From Nitrospirota bacterium (GTDB lineage Bacteria; Nitrospirota; Nitrospiria; Nitrospirales; Nitrospiraceae), in assembly GCA_005877775.1 (NCBI GenBank), contig VBOJ01000085.1:1-33807 (forward strand): 33,807 nucleotides of DNA, read 5' to 3'. Of the stretch, positions 7,677 to 14,994 are shown piece after piece. The first letter of the stretch is position 1. Each line of letters starts with the position of its first letter. The notes below the pieces were generated by a model that did not search any database, was not told where the DNA came from, and was given only the letters and a program-made list of their open reading frames with translations. The translations under genes were made by a program, and so were the position numbers.

Positions 7677-8938
7677 TTTCTGTAGACGATGGCCCCCTTT
7701 TTGACCACCGTCTCACAGTGATTCATCCCGAAGAAGTACGGGATCTCACGGTAATCGGAGACGTCCATGATCACCAGGTCGGCCTGTTTCCCCACTTCCA
7801 GCGATCCCACCAATCCTCCCCGGCCAACCGCATAGGCTCCGTTAATGGTGGAAGCCACGATCGTCTCTGCCGGGCTCATCCGCATCTGGGAGCAGGCCAG
7901 CGAGAGGATCATCTGCATGCTCAGCGTCGGAGAACTGCCGGGGTTGAAATTGGTGGCCAGCGCGACCGGAATTCCAGTCTCGATCAGTTGCCGGGCCGGC
8001 GGATAACGGTTAGGTCCAAGATGCAGGACTGTGCCGGGGAGAAGGGTAGCCATCGTGCCGGTCCCCCGCATACTTCGAATATCATCATCTGTCACCTGAT
8101 CCAAATGATCCACAGAGACCGACCGGAGTCCCACGGCCATCTTGGTCGCCCCTGAATGAGTCATCTGTTCTGCATGCAGCTTGAGCTGAAGCCCGGCACT
8201 GGCTGCCGTGTTCATCATCATCTTCGTTTCAGCGATCGAAAAATAGCCGCGGTCGCAAAAGACGTCAAAGAACTCTGCCAATCCCTCCCGAGCGACCTGC
8301 GGAATCAGCTCCCTCTTCACCAACTCGATGTACTGTGCGCGCTTCGTCCTGAAGCGAGCAGGGACATCATGGGCCAATAGGGTTGGGACAAGATCAAAAG
8401 TTCCACGAGTGGCCACCGAGCGAATCGCCCGCAACATTTTCAGTTCCTGGCCAATCTCCAGACCGTAGCCGCTTTTCACCTCGGCGGTGGTGGTTCCATA
8501 TTCAAGGAACAGCTTGACCATTCTCTCAAGTCGATCGACGAGGGCTTGCTCGCTGGCCACGCGCACCAGCTTGGCACTCGCCCCAATCCCGCCCCCTCTC
8601 TTGGCGATCTGTTCATAGGTCGCTCCGCCGATACGAGCCACATAGTCATCAACGCGGGTCGCGGCGAACAGGGCATGGGTGTGAGAATCCACGAACCCGG
8701 GCAGGACCACCTTTCCCCTCGCATCCAGACAGACGGCTCGCCGTGATTCCGGCGCCTTGCGAATACGGTCCACCGATCCCACGAGTTGCACGGTCCGGTC
8801 TCTGAGCAGCAGCGCGCCGTTGCGGACGAGCCCTAGCGCTGCCATCTCTTGACCGGCTCGCGGGCGGCGAGGACCTCGGAGTGTCAGCAGTTGTCCGCAA
8901 TTGACCACCAGGAGGGTTCTTTCCTCGTCGGTCAGCAT
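7670..8938 (-). CDS. hutI: Imidazolonepropionase
   Basis: Hydrolyses 4-imidazolone-5-propionate to N-formimino-L-glutamate. It is a cytoplasmic amidohydrolase of 422 residues, the usual length. LPGFVDSHTHALFA carries metal-binding His86 and His88; KLHAEQMTHSGATKMA, VDHLD and ALATNFNPGSSPTLSM are further family signatures around the metal site. The N-terminal beta domain with the NCGQLLTL start also fits. It is the promoter-proximal gene of a minus-strand hutI-ftcD pair. No convincing promoter is visible in the 310-bp gap upstream. The stop codon lies in a repeat arm. Confidence 0.96.
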   Translation of the reverse strand: MLTDEERTLLVVNCGQLLTLRGPRRPRAGQEMAALGLVRNGALLLRDRTVQLVGSVDRIRKAPESRRAVCLDARGKVVLPGFVDSHTHALFAATRVDDYVARIGGATYEQIAKRGGGIGASAKLVRVASEQALVDRLERMVKLFLEYGTTTAEVKSGYGLEIGQELKMLRAIRSVATRGTFDLVPTLLAHDVPARFRTKRAQYIELVKRELIPQVAREGLAEFFDVFCDRGYFSIAETKMMMNTAASAGLQLKLHAEQMTHSGATKMAVGLRSVSVDHLDQVTDDDIRSMRGTGTMATLLPGTVLHLGPNRYPPARQLIETGIPVALATNFNPGSSPTLSMQMILSLACSQMRMSPAETIVASTINGAYAVGRGGLVGSLEVGKQADLVIMDVSDYREIPYFFGMNHCETVVKKGAIVYRKG

Positions 8939-9248
8939 CGCCCTCCGCCTCGCGCTGGGAGCCGACTGCTGTTCACTTCCGCGGAAGGGTGGTACGGTAA
9001 CTGCGTTGCCAGATCAAGTCAAGGCAGCGGCATCGGCCAACGGAGCGGTGATGCAAGCCGGTGCAGCGTTTTTCCTGCATCACAACGCACCGTGCGTTTC
9101 AACCAGTCGCACACTGTCAGCCAAACTGTAAGCCTTGAGGATACGGCGAGATTGTGGGGCAAGAACCGCAGCAACACCCGATCGTGTCGCGCCAGGGCGC
9201 GTTGTCTCCTGAGAATAGAGAGAGAGAGAGAGAGGAAAACCAGAACTA
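8939..9248. other. 310-bp gap without a recognised gene
   Basis: Lies between the hutI start and the stop of the orphan gene at 9249. I find no convincing reading frame, tRNA, terminator or promoter in it. The only distinct feature is an (AG)9 tract near its right end. Confidence 0.5.
9217..9234. repeat. (AG)9 dinucleotide microsatellite
   Basis: Nine uninterrupted AG units in a non-coding stretch just past the stop codon of the orphan gene at 9249. On the transcript of that gene it would read as a CU tract. Its length could vary between strains. Confidence 0.85.
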
Positions 9249-9632
9249 TCAGGCCGCTGAGCTAGGGCTCTCTTTCAAGTTCAGACTGGTTGGATCCTCT
9301 TCGGTCAGACGTACAACCTGGATCTTCGAAAGGGTCGCCAGGAGCATCACCGGGTTCGAGATGGTCGTTCTTCCTGGAACGTACAGAAGAGTTCGGCGGG
9401 CCTGCGCGTGGATCATCATGCGGCGTACCTGACTGACATCAGCCAAGGTGAGCGCTTCCAGTTCTCGACAAAAGACCGCCACCCGTTCCAGGGGTGTTTC
9501 CACCAGAAGTCCGTCCCACTGTCCGTTATTTCGGTCAATGATTGGCTCTGTCCTCGACTCGTCAACTCCACCCATCCCCGTCCGTCCTATCCGAGACATC
9601 AACTCATCGAAGACAAGGCCGCTGACAGCCAT
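9249..9632 (-). CDS. Orphan hypothetical protein
   Basis: A 127-residue protein I do not recognise. The ATG at 9630-9632 is preceded by a near-perfect Shine-Dalgarno sequence (AAGGAGG, about 7 bases upstream), and a consensus-like promoter lies 96-124 bp further up, so the gene is very probably real even though the frame is open upstream to 9737. The N-terminal half is mixed; the middle has VETPLERVAVFCRELEALTLADVSQVRRMM (a probable helix pair), followed by RRTLLYVPGRTTISNPVMLLATLSKIQVVRL, which suggests an alpha/beta core. There is no signal peptide or membrane segment. It is separated from the upstream tusA-like gene by a strong terminator and therefore stands as its own unit. Confidence 0.65.
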   Translation of the reverse strand: MAVSGLVFDELMSRIGRTGMGGVDESRTEPIIDRNNGQWDGLLVETPLERVAVFCRELEALTLADVSQVRRMMIHAQARRTLLYVPGRTTISNPVMLLATLSKIQVVRLTEEDPTSLNLKESPSSAA

Positions 9633-9727
9633 GATCTGCCTCCTTGGTGGGGTTGTCTGACTGATGGCTCCTTCTGCGACAGGTGCTGAGGGTCCGCCTT
9701 GAAAGGGAAGCGCGCTGATTGTGCCTG

Positions 9728-9756
9728 CGTATAACAAAGAGAGTTCTGGAAGTCAA
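9728..9756 (-). promoter_or_regulatory. Putative sigma-70 promoter of the orphan gene
   Basis: On the minus strand, TTGACT (9751-9756) and TATACG (9728-9733) are separated by 17 bp. The predicted start is near 9720, giving a leader of about 90 bases before the ATG at 9632. The surrounding 100 bp are clearly richer in A and T than the genes. Confidence 0.55.
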
Positions 9757-9866
9757 TCAAAAAATACCAGATATGGGAGGATCCGGTGTATTGAATGCAT
9801 ATATGTTGTGGATATGATGTCGATTGCCTCTGAAACAAGAGTTAATTTTCTGTGGATAAAAAGGAA

Positions 9867-9898
9867 GAGCCGGAGATGCAGGACCGCATCTCCGGCTC
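9867..9898 (-). terminator. Rho-independent terminator after the tusA-like gene
   Basis: Perfect 13-bp arms (9867-9879 and 9886-9898) around a 6-base loop. On the minus strand the stem is followed by TTCCTTTTT. It lies 28 bp past the stop of the tusA-like gene and ends the dsrE2-tusA unit. Confidence 0.85.
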
Positions 9899-9926
9899 AT
9901 CAAGAGAGGTTGCGCGCTTTCTTTCG

Positions 9927-10175
9927 TTAACGCTTCGCTTTCTTCACGAACGCCTTGTAAATCCGCTTGCTCTCACTCCCCTCTTCTTCAAGTCCTACCA
10001 TCTCATGGCCGGTCGTTTGACACCAGGCAGGCATGTCCTTCTTGATCCCCTCGTCGTCAGACACGACCTCCAGTACTTGCCCGGGAACCAGTTCCTTGAT
10101 CTTCTTGGAGGTCATAATGATGGGCATCGGGCAGAAGTACCCCAATGTATCCAACTTCACATCGGCTACTATCAT
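9927..10175 (-). CDS. TusA-family sulfur carrier protein
   Basis: A small cytoplasmic sulfur-transfer protein of 82 residues. The LGYFCPMPI motif contains the CPxP signature, with Cys15 as the persulfide-carrying residue; MTSKKIKELVPGQVLEVVSDDEG gives the typical beta-alpha-beta remainder. I start at the ATG 10173-10175 because GGGAG sits five bases upstream; a GTG four codons earlier (10187) is possible. It lies downstream of a DsrE2-like gene on the same strand, with a degenerate inverted repeat between them. A TusA-DsrE2 pair is a recurrent arrangement in organisms that move sulfane sulfur, with or without dissimilatory sulfur metabolism. No sulfite reductase or heterodisulfide-reductase genes are visible here. 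Confidence 0.88.
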   Translation of the reverse strand: MIVADVKLDTLGYFCPMPIIMTSKKIKELVPGQVLEVVSDDEGIKKDMPAWCQTTGHEMVGLEEEGSESKRIYKAFVKKAKR

Positions 10176-10209
10176 ATCGACTCCCACGCTGCCCCAGGAT
10201 TAAGTGACG

Positions 10210-10260
10210 AGGACCGAGGGCCGAGACTCAGTGCTCAGCACTCAGTCCTCAGTCCTAACT
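10210..10260. repeat. Heptamer repeat element D (dsrE2/tusA)
   Basis: Five consecutive 7-bp units (NCTCAGN) run from 10226 to 10260, preceded by two or three inverse units. Outer arms 10210-10223 and 10243-10256 match as inverted copies at 11 of 14 positions, and an inner perfect palindrome (6 bp around base 10236) lies at the centre. The element ends 3 bp before the dsrE2 stop codon (10263-10265). Confidence 0.7.
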
Positions 10261-10262
10261 TT

Positions 10263-10793
10263 TTAGATGAATAGATTGACGTTTCCTTGCTTCGCCTCGG
10301 CCAAGTAGGTCGTGACCCCGGCCAACTGATCCACACCGTCTATCAAGGTATCCTTGCTAATTCCCATCAACCCCATGGTGGTGGTACAGGCGATGAAATG
10401 CACGCCAAGATCCCGAGCAGTCTCAAATAATTCCGGAATGTCCGGCATCCGATGCACCCGCATGACCCGTTTCATCATGGTTGTGCCGAGTCCCCAGAAA
10501 TGGAACCGGGACAGCGGCAGGCTCGCAGCGCCCCCTCTGTTGAGGAAGCCGAACATTCGACGCAGCCAGTCCTTGGCCGCGCTGGGAGCCCCTTGTCGGC
10601 GAATGGCATTCAACCCCCAAAACGTGAAAAACATCGTGACCTGCATACCCATCGCCGCCGCTCCGGTCGCAATAATGAAGGCAGCCATGACTCGATCCAT
10701 ATCGCCGCTGAGCACAACGATCGTGACTCGATCAGGCTTCGTTTCCCGCAACTCTGCCAGCGCAACCGCCGGCTCGATTTGGGTCGTATTCAT
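10263..10793 (-). CDS. DsrE2-like (DsrE/DsrF/DrsH-type) protein
   Basis: A 176-residue protein with the DsrE fold: VTIVVLSGDMDRVMAAFIIATGAAAMGMQVTMFFTFWGL, a hydrophobic helical region in the middle, and FIACTTTMGLMGI containing the conserved Cys of the DsrE2 group. It would accept or bind sulfur and work with the TusA-like protein encoded directly downstream. GAGGTG precedes the ATG at 10791-10793, and a strong promoter (perfect TTGACA, 18 bp, TATAGT) lies upstream. That promoter is divergent from the Rieske gene promoter, with shared inverted repeats at the -35 boxes. The unit ends at the terminator at 9867-9898. It is related to the DsrE-family gene at 4466. Confidence 0.82.
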   Translation of the reverse strand: MNTTQIEPAVALAELRETKPDRVTIVVLSGDMDRVMAAFIIATGAAAMGMQVTMFFTFWGLNAIRRQGAPSAAKDWLRRMFGFLNRGGAASLPLSRFHFWGLGTTMMKRVMRVHRMPDIPELFETARDLGVHFIACTTTMGLMGISKDTLIDGVDQLAGVTTYLAEAKQGNVNLFI

Positions 10794-10880
10794 GGACGCA
10801 CCTCAAGACCATCTGGGCATGTCCCTGGCCCTTTTACCAACCATAGATGCCCGTCAACACCAGACTACACGAGTGAATTC

Positions 10881-10910
10881 ACTATAGTATGCGATTCTTT
10901 TGATTGTCAA
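10881..10910 (-). promoter_or_regulatory. Strong sigma-70 promoter of dsrE2-tusA
   Basis: Minus strand: perfect TTGACA (10905-10910) and TATAGT (10881-10886), separated by 18 bp. This is the best promoter match in the window. It is back-to-back with the Rieske promoter, the two -35 boxes being 20 bp apart. Confidence 0.8.
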
Positions 10911-10935
10911 GGTAAGCATACGCACAGTCCTTGAC
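10906..10935. promoter_or_regulatory. Inverted repeat spanning both divergent -35 boxes
   Basis: GTCAAGG (10906-10912) and CCTTGAC (10929-10935) are perfect inverted copies separated by 16 bp, centre to centre 23 bp. Each overlaps the -35 box of one of the two divergent promoters. It may be an operator, or simply reflect two facing TTGAC boxes with an extended match. Confidence 0.4.
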
Positions 10936-10960
10936 CCTCCCGAGTCAACGCGTCTATATT
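10931..10960 (+). promoter_or_regulatory. Sigma-70 promoter of the Rieske-Lon-like unit
   Basis: TTGACC (10931-10936) and TATATT (10955-10960) are separated by 18 bp, with a predicted transcript start near 10967. It lies inside the longest possible reading frame of the Rieske gene, which argues for the internal ATG at 11026. Confidence 0.7.
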
Positions 10961-11025
10961 CAAAGGGAATCTTTGACGAAGCGACGCCTATCGTCATTCA
11001 GCTTGCGGGAAAGTTTTTCCATCGT

Positions 11026-12111
11026 ATGCCGATCGATCTCGAGACAGGAGCAAGCCCTTCAAAGAGCGCTCCCCTATTGGGCTTTTGGTATCCAGCCATG
11101 TTGGCCTCGACCATACGGCCCGGAACCGTGAATGCTCAGCTCCTGCTGGGAACTCCACTGGCGATTTGCCGGGATTTCCAAAAGCGTACTTTTGCCTTTC
11201 GCGATATGTGCCCCCACCGAGGGATGCCGCTCTCATTCGGACGGATCGATGGCGATCGCCTGGAATGTTCCTATCATGGCTGGCAGTTCGACATGAGCGG
11301 GCGATGTCGCCATATCCCCGCGTTGGTCGACGGGGCGACGCTCCAGACCGAAAAGATCGGGGTGACCACCTATCCATGTGAAGAACGCGACGGCTATATT
11401 TGGGTCTATCTGCCTGATGGCCACGAAAAAGATCCCGCCCTGCCCGAGGTCCCGCGCTTACCGCTCCTTTCGGCTCATTACCGTCTGTTCCATATTTCCT
11501 CCATGTTGCGCTGTACCATCGACGACGGCATTGTGGGCCTGATGGATCCAGCCCACGGCCCGTTCGTCCATCAAAGCCTGTGGTGGCGGAGTCGGAAAAG
11601 CATCCACGAGAAGGCTAAAACCTTTGAACCAATCCCCGGCGGGTTCCGGATGACCGCTCATACTCCCTCGCGAAATAGTGGTCCCTACAAGTTATTACAT
11701 GCCTACGGCAAACAGCTCACTACCACCATCGACTTTGTCTTGCCCAACCTGCGGCACGAGTTAGTCCAATGCGGCCCCTATTGGGTCTCCACCAGGGCCA
11801 CCGTGACGCCCATTACGGAGCATGAATGCCGGATCGACTTCTGCGCAGCCTGGAACTGCTTTCGCTGGGTGCCCTTTTCGAAGACGCTGTTCCGGTACCT
11901 TGCCCGCCTCTTTCTGAACCAGGACAAGCGCATCATGGAGCGTCAAGCCGTCGGGCTCCGCTATAAGCCTCCGCTGATGTTGCTGGATGACGCCGACACC
12001 CCCGCGAAATGGTATTACAAACTGAAAGCCGCGCACCTCGCAGCCAGCCAGAGCGGGCGCCCAATGGACCATCCCCTGAAGGAGCCGATTACACTTCGGT
12101 GGAGGAGTTGA
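11026..12111 (+). CDS. Rieske [2Fe-2S] oxygenase (ring-hydroxylating alpha-subunit type)
   Basis: A Rieske non-heme iron oxygenase of 361 residues. CPHRGMPLSFG and, 17 residues on, CSYHGW give the C-x-H...C-x2-H cluster ligands in the N-terminal domain. The C-terminal part has the catalytic-domain look (DDGIVGLMDPAHGPFVHQS, a probable iron-ligand region with D..H....H). Family members hydroxylate or demethylate aromatic, sterol or carotenoid-like substrates using an external reductase; none is encoded nearby. I chose ATG 11026 because a promoter lies within the upstream open frame (TTG at 10900); the Shine-Dalgarno sequence is weak. It is followed one base later by a secreted Lon-like protease gene. 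The substrate cannot be inferred. Confidence 0.85.
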   Translation: MPIDLETGASPSKSAPLLGFWYPAMLASTIRPGTVNAQLLLGTPLAICRDFQKRTFAFRDMCPHRGMPLSFGRIDGDRLECSYHGWQFDMSGRCRHIPALVDGATLQTEKIGVTTYPCEERDGYIWVYLPDGHEKDPALPEVPRLPLLSAHYRLFHISSMLRCTIDDGIVGLMDPAHGPFVHQSLWWRSRKSIHEKAKTFEPIPGGFRMTAHTPSRNSGPYKLLHAYGKQLTTTIDFVLPNLRHELVQCGPYWVSTRATVTPITEHECRIDFCAAWNCFRWVPFSKTLFRYLARLFLNQDKRIMERQAVGLRYKPPLMLLDDADTPAKWYYKLKAAHLAASQSGRPMDHPLKEPITLRWRS

Positions 12112-12112
12112 G

Positions 12113-12793
12113 ATGAATCGTCCTGCCCAACGGTCGTTTGCACTGGCCGTCTTGATGATGATCACTATGACTCCGTTCTGTTCCTGGTCTACCAGCCTTG
12201 CCGATCCCCATCGGTTCGCGACCGTGCCAGCGCTCGTCGTCGGCTTCATGGGAGGCAAAGAGACCGGGGGGGTGCATTATATTGCAATTCAGCTCGACCG
12301 AGATCCAGAACGTCGCGGTCCTACCATCTTGTTTAACGAGATCGCACTCGGAGGCGGATCTGCCGTGGGCAAGGACTGGAAAGAGGGAGTCCGATTAGCG
12401 GTCGCCGCGGCAGCGGAGGCGATCGGAGAGGATCAGCGGAACTGGACGGTGACCATCAAGAACCGCTCCTACGGCAGCTTGACCGATGGCGCGAGCGCGA
12501 GCAGCGCCGTCGCGGTCGGGATCATGGCCGCCTGGCGCGGCGACACGATCCGTTCCGACGTGGCCTTGACCGGAGTCATCACCGCCGATGGCCGCATTCG
12601 TAAGGTTGGCGGACTTCGTGGCAAACTGGAGGGCGCGGCTCACGCCAAGATACACACCCTACTGGTGCCGATGGGCGAGGCGCGCACGCCGGAGTGGGAC
12701 CTCTACGAACTGGGCAGGCAGTACAATGTCACCGTGATCGAGGTCAGCTCCCTCCCAGAGGCCTATGAGCTGATGACCAGTCACCAACCTTGA
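12113..12793 (+). CDS. Secreted Lon-like (S16) serine protease domain protein
   Basis: A 226-residue protein with an N-terminal signal peptide (hydrophobic 9-22, probable cleavage after SLA at 30). The remainder is a Lon proteolytic (S16) domain without the AAA+ ATPase. TDGASASSAVAVGI carries the serine dyad residue Ser128 (Lon DGPSAG), and VGGLRGKLEGAAHAKIHTLLVP carries Lys171; the 43-residue spacing equals that of E. coli Lon (679/722). Asp125-Gly126 are kept, while Pro-Ser-Ala-Gly has become Ala-Ser-Ala-Ser. It probably acts outside the cytoplasmic membrane as an ATP-independent peptidase or as a pseudo-protease. The ATG is one base after the Rieske stop, with GGAGGAG upstream, so the two are co-translated. 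Its stop is 9 bp from that of the converging antiporter gene. Confidence 0.8.
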   Translation: MNRPAQRSFALAVLMMITMTPFCSWSTSLADPHRFATVPALVVGFMGGKETGGVHYIAIQLDRDPERRGPTILFNEIALGGGSAVGKDWKEGVRLAVAAAAEAIGEDQRNWTVTIKNRSYGSLTDGASASSAVAVGIMAAWRGDTIRSDVALTGVITADGRIRKVGGLRGKLEGAAHAKIHTLLVPMGEARTPEWDLYELGRQYNVTVIEVSSLPEAYELMTSHQP

Positions 12794-12802
12794 GGTACAG
12801 GC

Positions 12803-14809
12803 TCAGTCCGTCTTGGTATCAGCCAACAGCCCGATGGCCCGTCGGATCTGCTCGCGGGTTCCCAGCAAGACCACCACATCGCCCACCTCCAACTGTATTT
12901 TGTGAGACGGGTTGGATTCGGTCACTCCACCACGCGTCAGGGCAATCACCGAGGCACCCGTCCTCGGACGGATCGAGAGTTGCTCCAGCGGCTTGCCTAC
13001 CGCCGGCGAGTCTTCCTCGATCCGGCAGGTTTCGACCTCGACATCCACCAGAGTTCCGCCTCGGAGGTGATGGGCCAGTTCCGGTAGCGCGCTGCGCCGG
13101 AGCAGGGCATACCCTTCCCGCCGGATCTGCTCCGCCTTCTGGACGATCAACTCTTGCGGCATGTTATAGGTCCGGAGAACGAGCGCAAAGATCTCGATGG
13201 AGGTCTCAAACTCCTCCGGCACCACATCATCCGCTCCCAATTGGTGCAGATCTTCCAGTTCCTTGAGATATCTGGTTCTCACCACGATGTGGATCTTGGG
13301 GTTCAGACTGCGGGCGATCTGAACTGCACGCCGAGCGGCAAAGGGATCCGAAATCGCAAGGACGAGCACGCGAGCATCCTCGATCCGCACGCGGCGAAGC
13401 ACGTTCGGATTTGTGGCATCACCGTAGTAAATCGGCGCGCCACTCCGCGATTCACGCCTCACCGTATCACCATCCAGGTCCAGGACCACATAAGGAATTT
13501 CCGTTTCATCAAGGACTCGGGCCAGGTTGCGGCCGTTCAACCCATAGCCCACCACGATGACGTGGTCCTTCATCCGGAGATGGGGCGACTCCTCCTGTGT
13601 CACATGCGCCACCGTCCGGCCTTGGAACCAGCGATGCAGCCGCTGAACCGCTTCGGCCCGCCTCGCCACCTTGGGAGCCCACTGCATGAGAAACGGAGTC
13701 ACCGCCATCGTCAGGACGGAGACGGCCAGAAACAGCTGGTAGGGGTCCCCGGCCAGCAGCCCAGCCTGTTGCCCCTCCTGAGCTAAGATAAAGCTGAACT
13801 CTCCGACTTGTGCGAGAGCGACCCCGGCCAGCAGCGCAGAGCGGGGAGGATGCCCGATCGCGATCAGCGGCCCGGCTGCCGTGATGAACTTGCCGATGAT
13901 GACTGCGCCGACAAGCGTCATCACGAGGAGTGGATGCGCCAAGAGCACTCGGACATCCATCAACATCCCGATGGACACGAAGAAGAGACTGTTGAAACTG
14001 TCCCGGAACGGCAACACCTCGGCCAGCGCCTGGTGGCTGTACTCGGACTCAGAGATGACCAGACCGGCGATAAACGCGCCCAGCGCGAGCGAGAGCCCTG
14101 CGAGTGACGTCAGCCAGGCGATGCCGAGGCAGAGCACGATGATCGTGAGGAGAAAGAGCTCGCGGCTCCGGCTCCTCACGATATGTTCCAGGAGCCTAGG
14201 GACCAGGAACCAGGCCCCTGCGACGATCACTGCGACGAGTCCAGCCGATTTTGCCAGCGCCAGGAGCAACTCCTGCATCGCGTTCTCGGCCTGGCCGGCC
14301 AGGAGCGGGGTCACCAACATCATCGGCACCACCGCCAAGTCCTGGAAAATCAGAATGCCGATCGTGGAGCGACCATGGACCGAATCACTCTCACCACGAT
14401 CCGTCAGCACCTTGAGCACGATCGCGGTACTGCTCAGGGACAGCAAACACCCCCAAAAGATCGCCTGGCCATAGGGAAGCCCTGTCAGCCTTCCTGCGAG
14501 GGTGACCAGCAATAGGACGCCGCCGACCTGCAGCGGACCGCTGCTCAGAAGGAGACCTCGCGCTGCCGTCAGGTGTGCCAGCGAGAACTCAACCCCGATC
14601 GTGAACAGGAGCAGCACCACACCGATCTCGGCCAACACCTGAACCTGCTGCAGGTCCGAGACCAAGTTGAGTCCGTAGGGTCCGATCAGCGCACCGGCCA
14701 CCAAGAAGCCCGCGATCGAGGGCAGGCGCAGCTTCTGGAACAGGAACACCACGGCGATCGAAACCGAGAAGATCACCAGGAGTTCGCTCAGTACATCGTA
14801 ATCAGCCAC
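12803..14809 (-). CDS. Kef-type cation:proton antiporter (CPA2) with RCK domain
   Basis: A 668-residue inner-membrane protein. Residues 1 to about 380 form roughly a dozen membrane segments of the CPA2 exchanger family, including SLSSTAIVLKVL and GILIFQDLAVVP with the conserved Gln156-Asp157 of the ion path. Residues about 415-535 are an RCK_N (TrkA-N) Rossmann domain beginning HVIVVGYGLNGRNLA (GxGxxG at 421-426), which usually binds NAD(H) or nucleotide. Residues about 585-660 are a TrkA-C ligand domain. It exchanges K+ or Na+ for protons. Start is GTG 14807-14809 with GAGGAG upstream. Kef/YbaL-like architecture is clear; the exact ion is not. Confidence 0.9.
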   Translation of the reverse strand: MADYDVLSELLVIFSVSIAVVFLFQKLRLPSIAGFLVAGALIGPYGLNLVSDLQQVQVLAEIGVVLLLFTIGVEFSLAHLTAARGLLLSSGPLQVGGVLLLVTLAGRLTGLPYGQAIFWGCLLSLSSTAIVLKVLTDRGESDSVHGRSTIGILIFQDLAVVPMMLVTPLLAGQAENAMQELLLALAKSAGLVAVIVAGAWFLVPRLLEHIVRSRSRELFLLTIIVLCLGIAWLTSLAGLSLALGAFIAGLVISESEYSHQALAEVLPFRDSFNSLFFVSIGMLMDVRVLLAHPLLVMTLVGAVIIGKFITAAGPLIAIGHPPRSALLAGVALAQVGEFSFILAQEGQQAGLLAGDPYQLFLAVSVLTMAVTPFLMQWAPKVARRAEAVQRLHRWFQGRTVAHVTQEESPHLRMKDHVIVVGYGLNGRNLARVLDETEIPYVVLDLDGDTVRRESRSGAPIYYGDATNPNVLRRVRIEDARVLVLAISDPFAARRAVQIARSLNPKIHIVVRTRYLKELEDLHQLGADDVVPEEFETSIEIFALVLRTYNMPQELIVQKAEQIRREGYALLRRSALPELAHHLRGGTLVDVEVETCRIEEDSPAVGKPLEQLSIRPRTGASVIALTRGGVTESNPSHKIQLEVGDVVVLLGTREQIRRAIGLLADTKTD

Positions 14810-14994
14810 GGTCTCCTCGCAACCTCATCTCCTCCATCCTTCCTTCCTCCGCAAAGGCGAAAACGGTCGGTCAAGGGGCCAACGCAATAGGATCCTGGCG
14901 CAGAATACCTCAGGGGAGGAGCGCGAGCAAGCTCTGTCGTCTTGTTCCTCTAAGATTGGTCAGGTAAGGTGAGGGCCTGCCAGGGAGGATCGTT

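Noticed and set aside
10226-10260. Tandem heptamers as a possible CRISPR array
   Set aside because: Units are 7 bp with no spacers and no cas genes are present; it fits the family of inverted heptamer elements.
10900-11025. Longer N-terminus of the Rieske protein starting at TTG 10900
   Set aside because: This segment contains the gene's own promoter and the divergent -35 region; the translated extension shows no conserved pattern.
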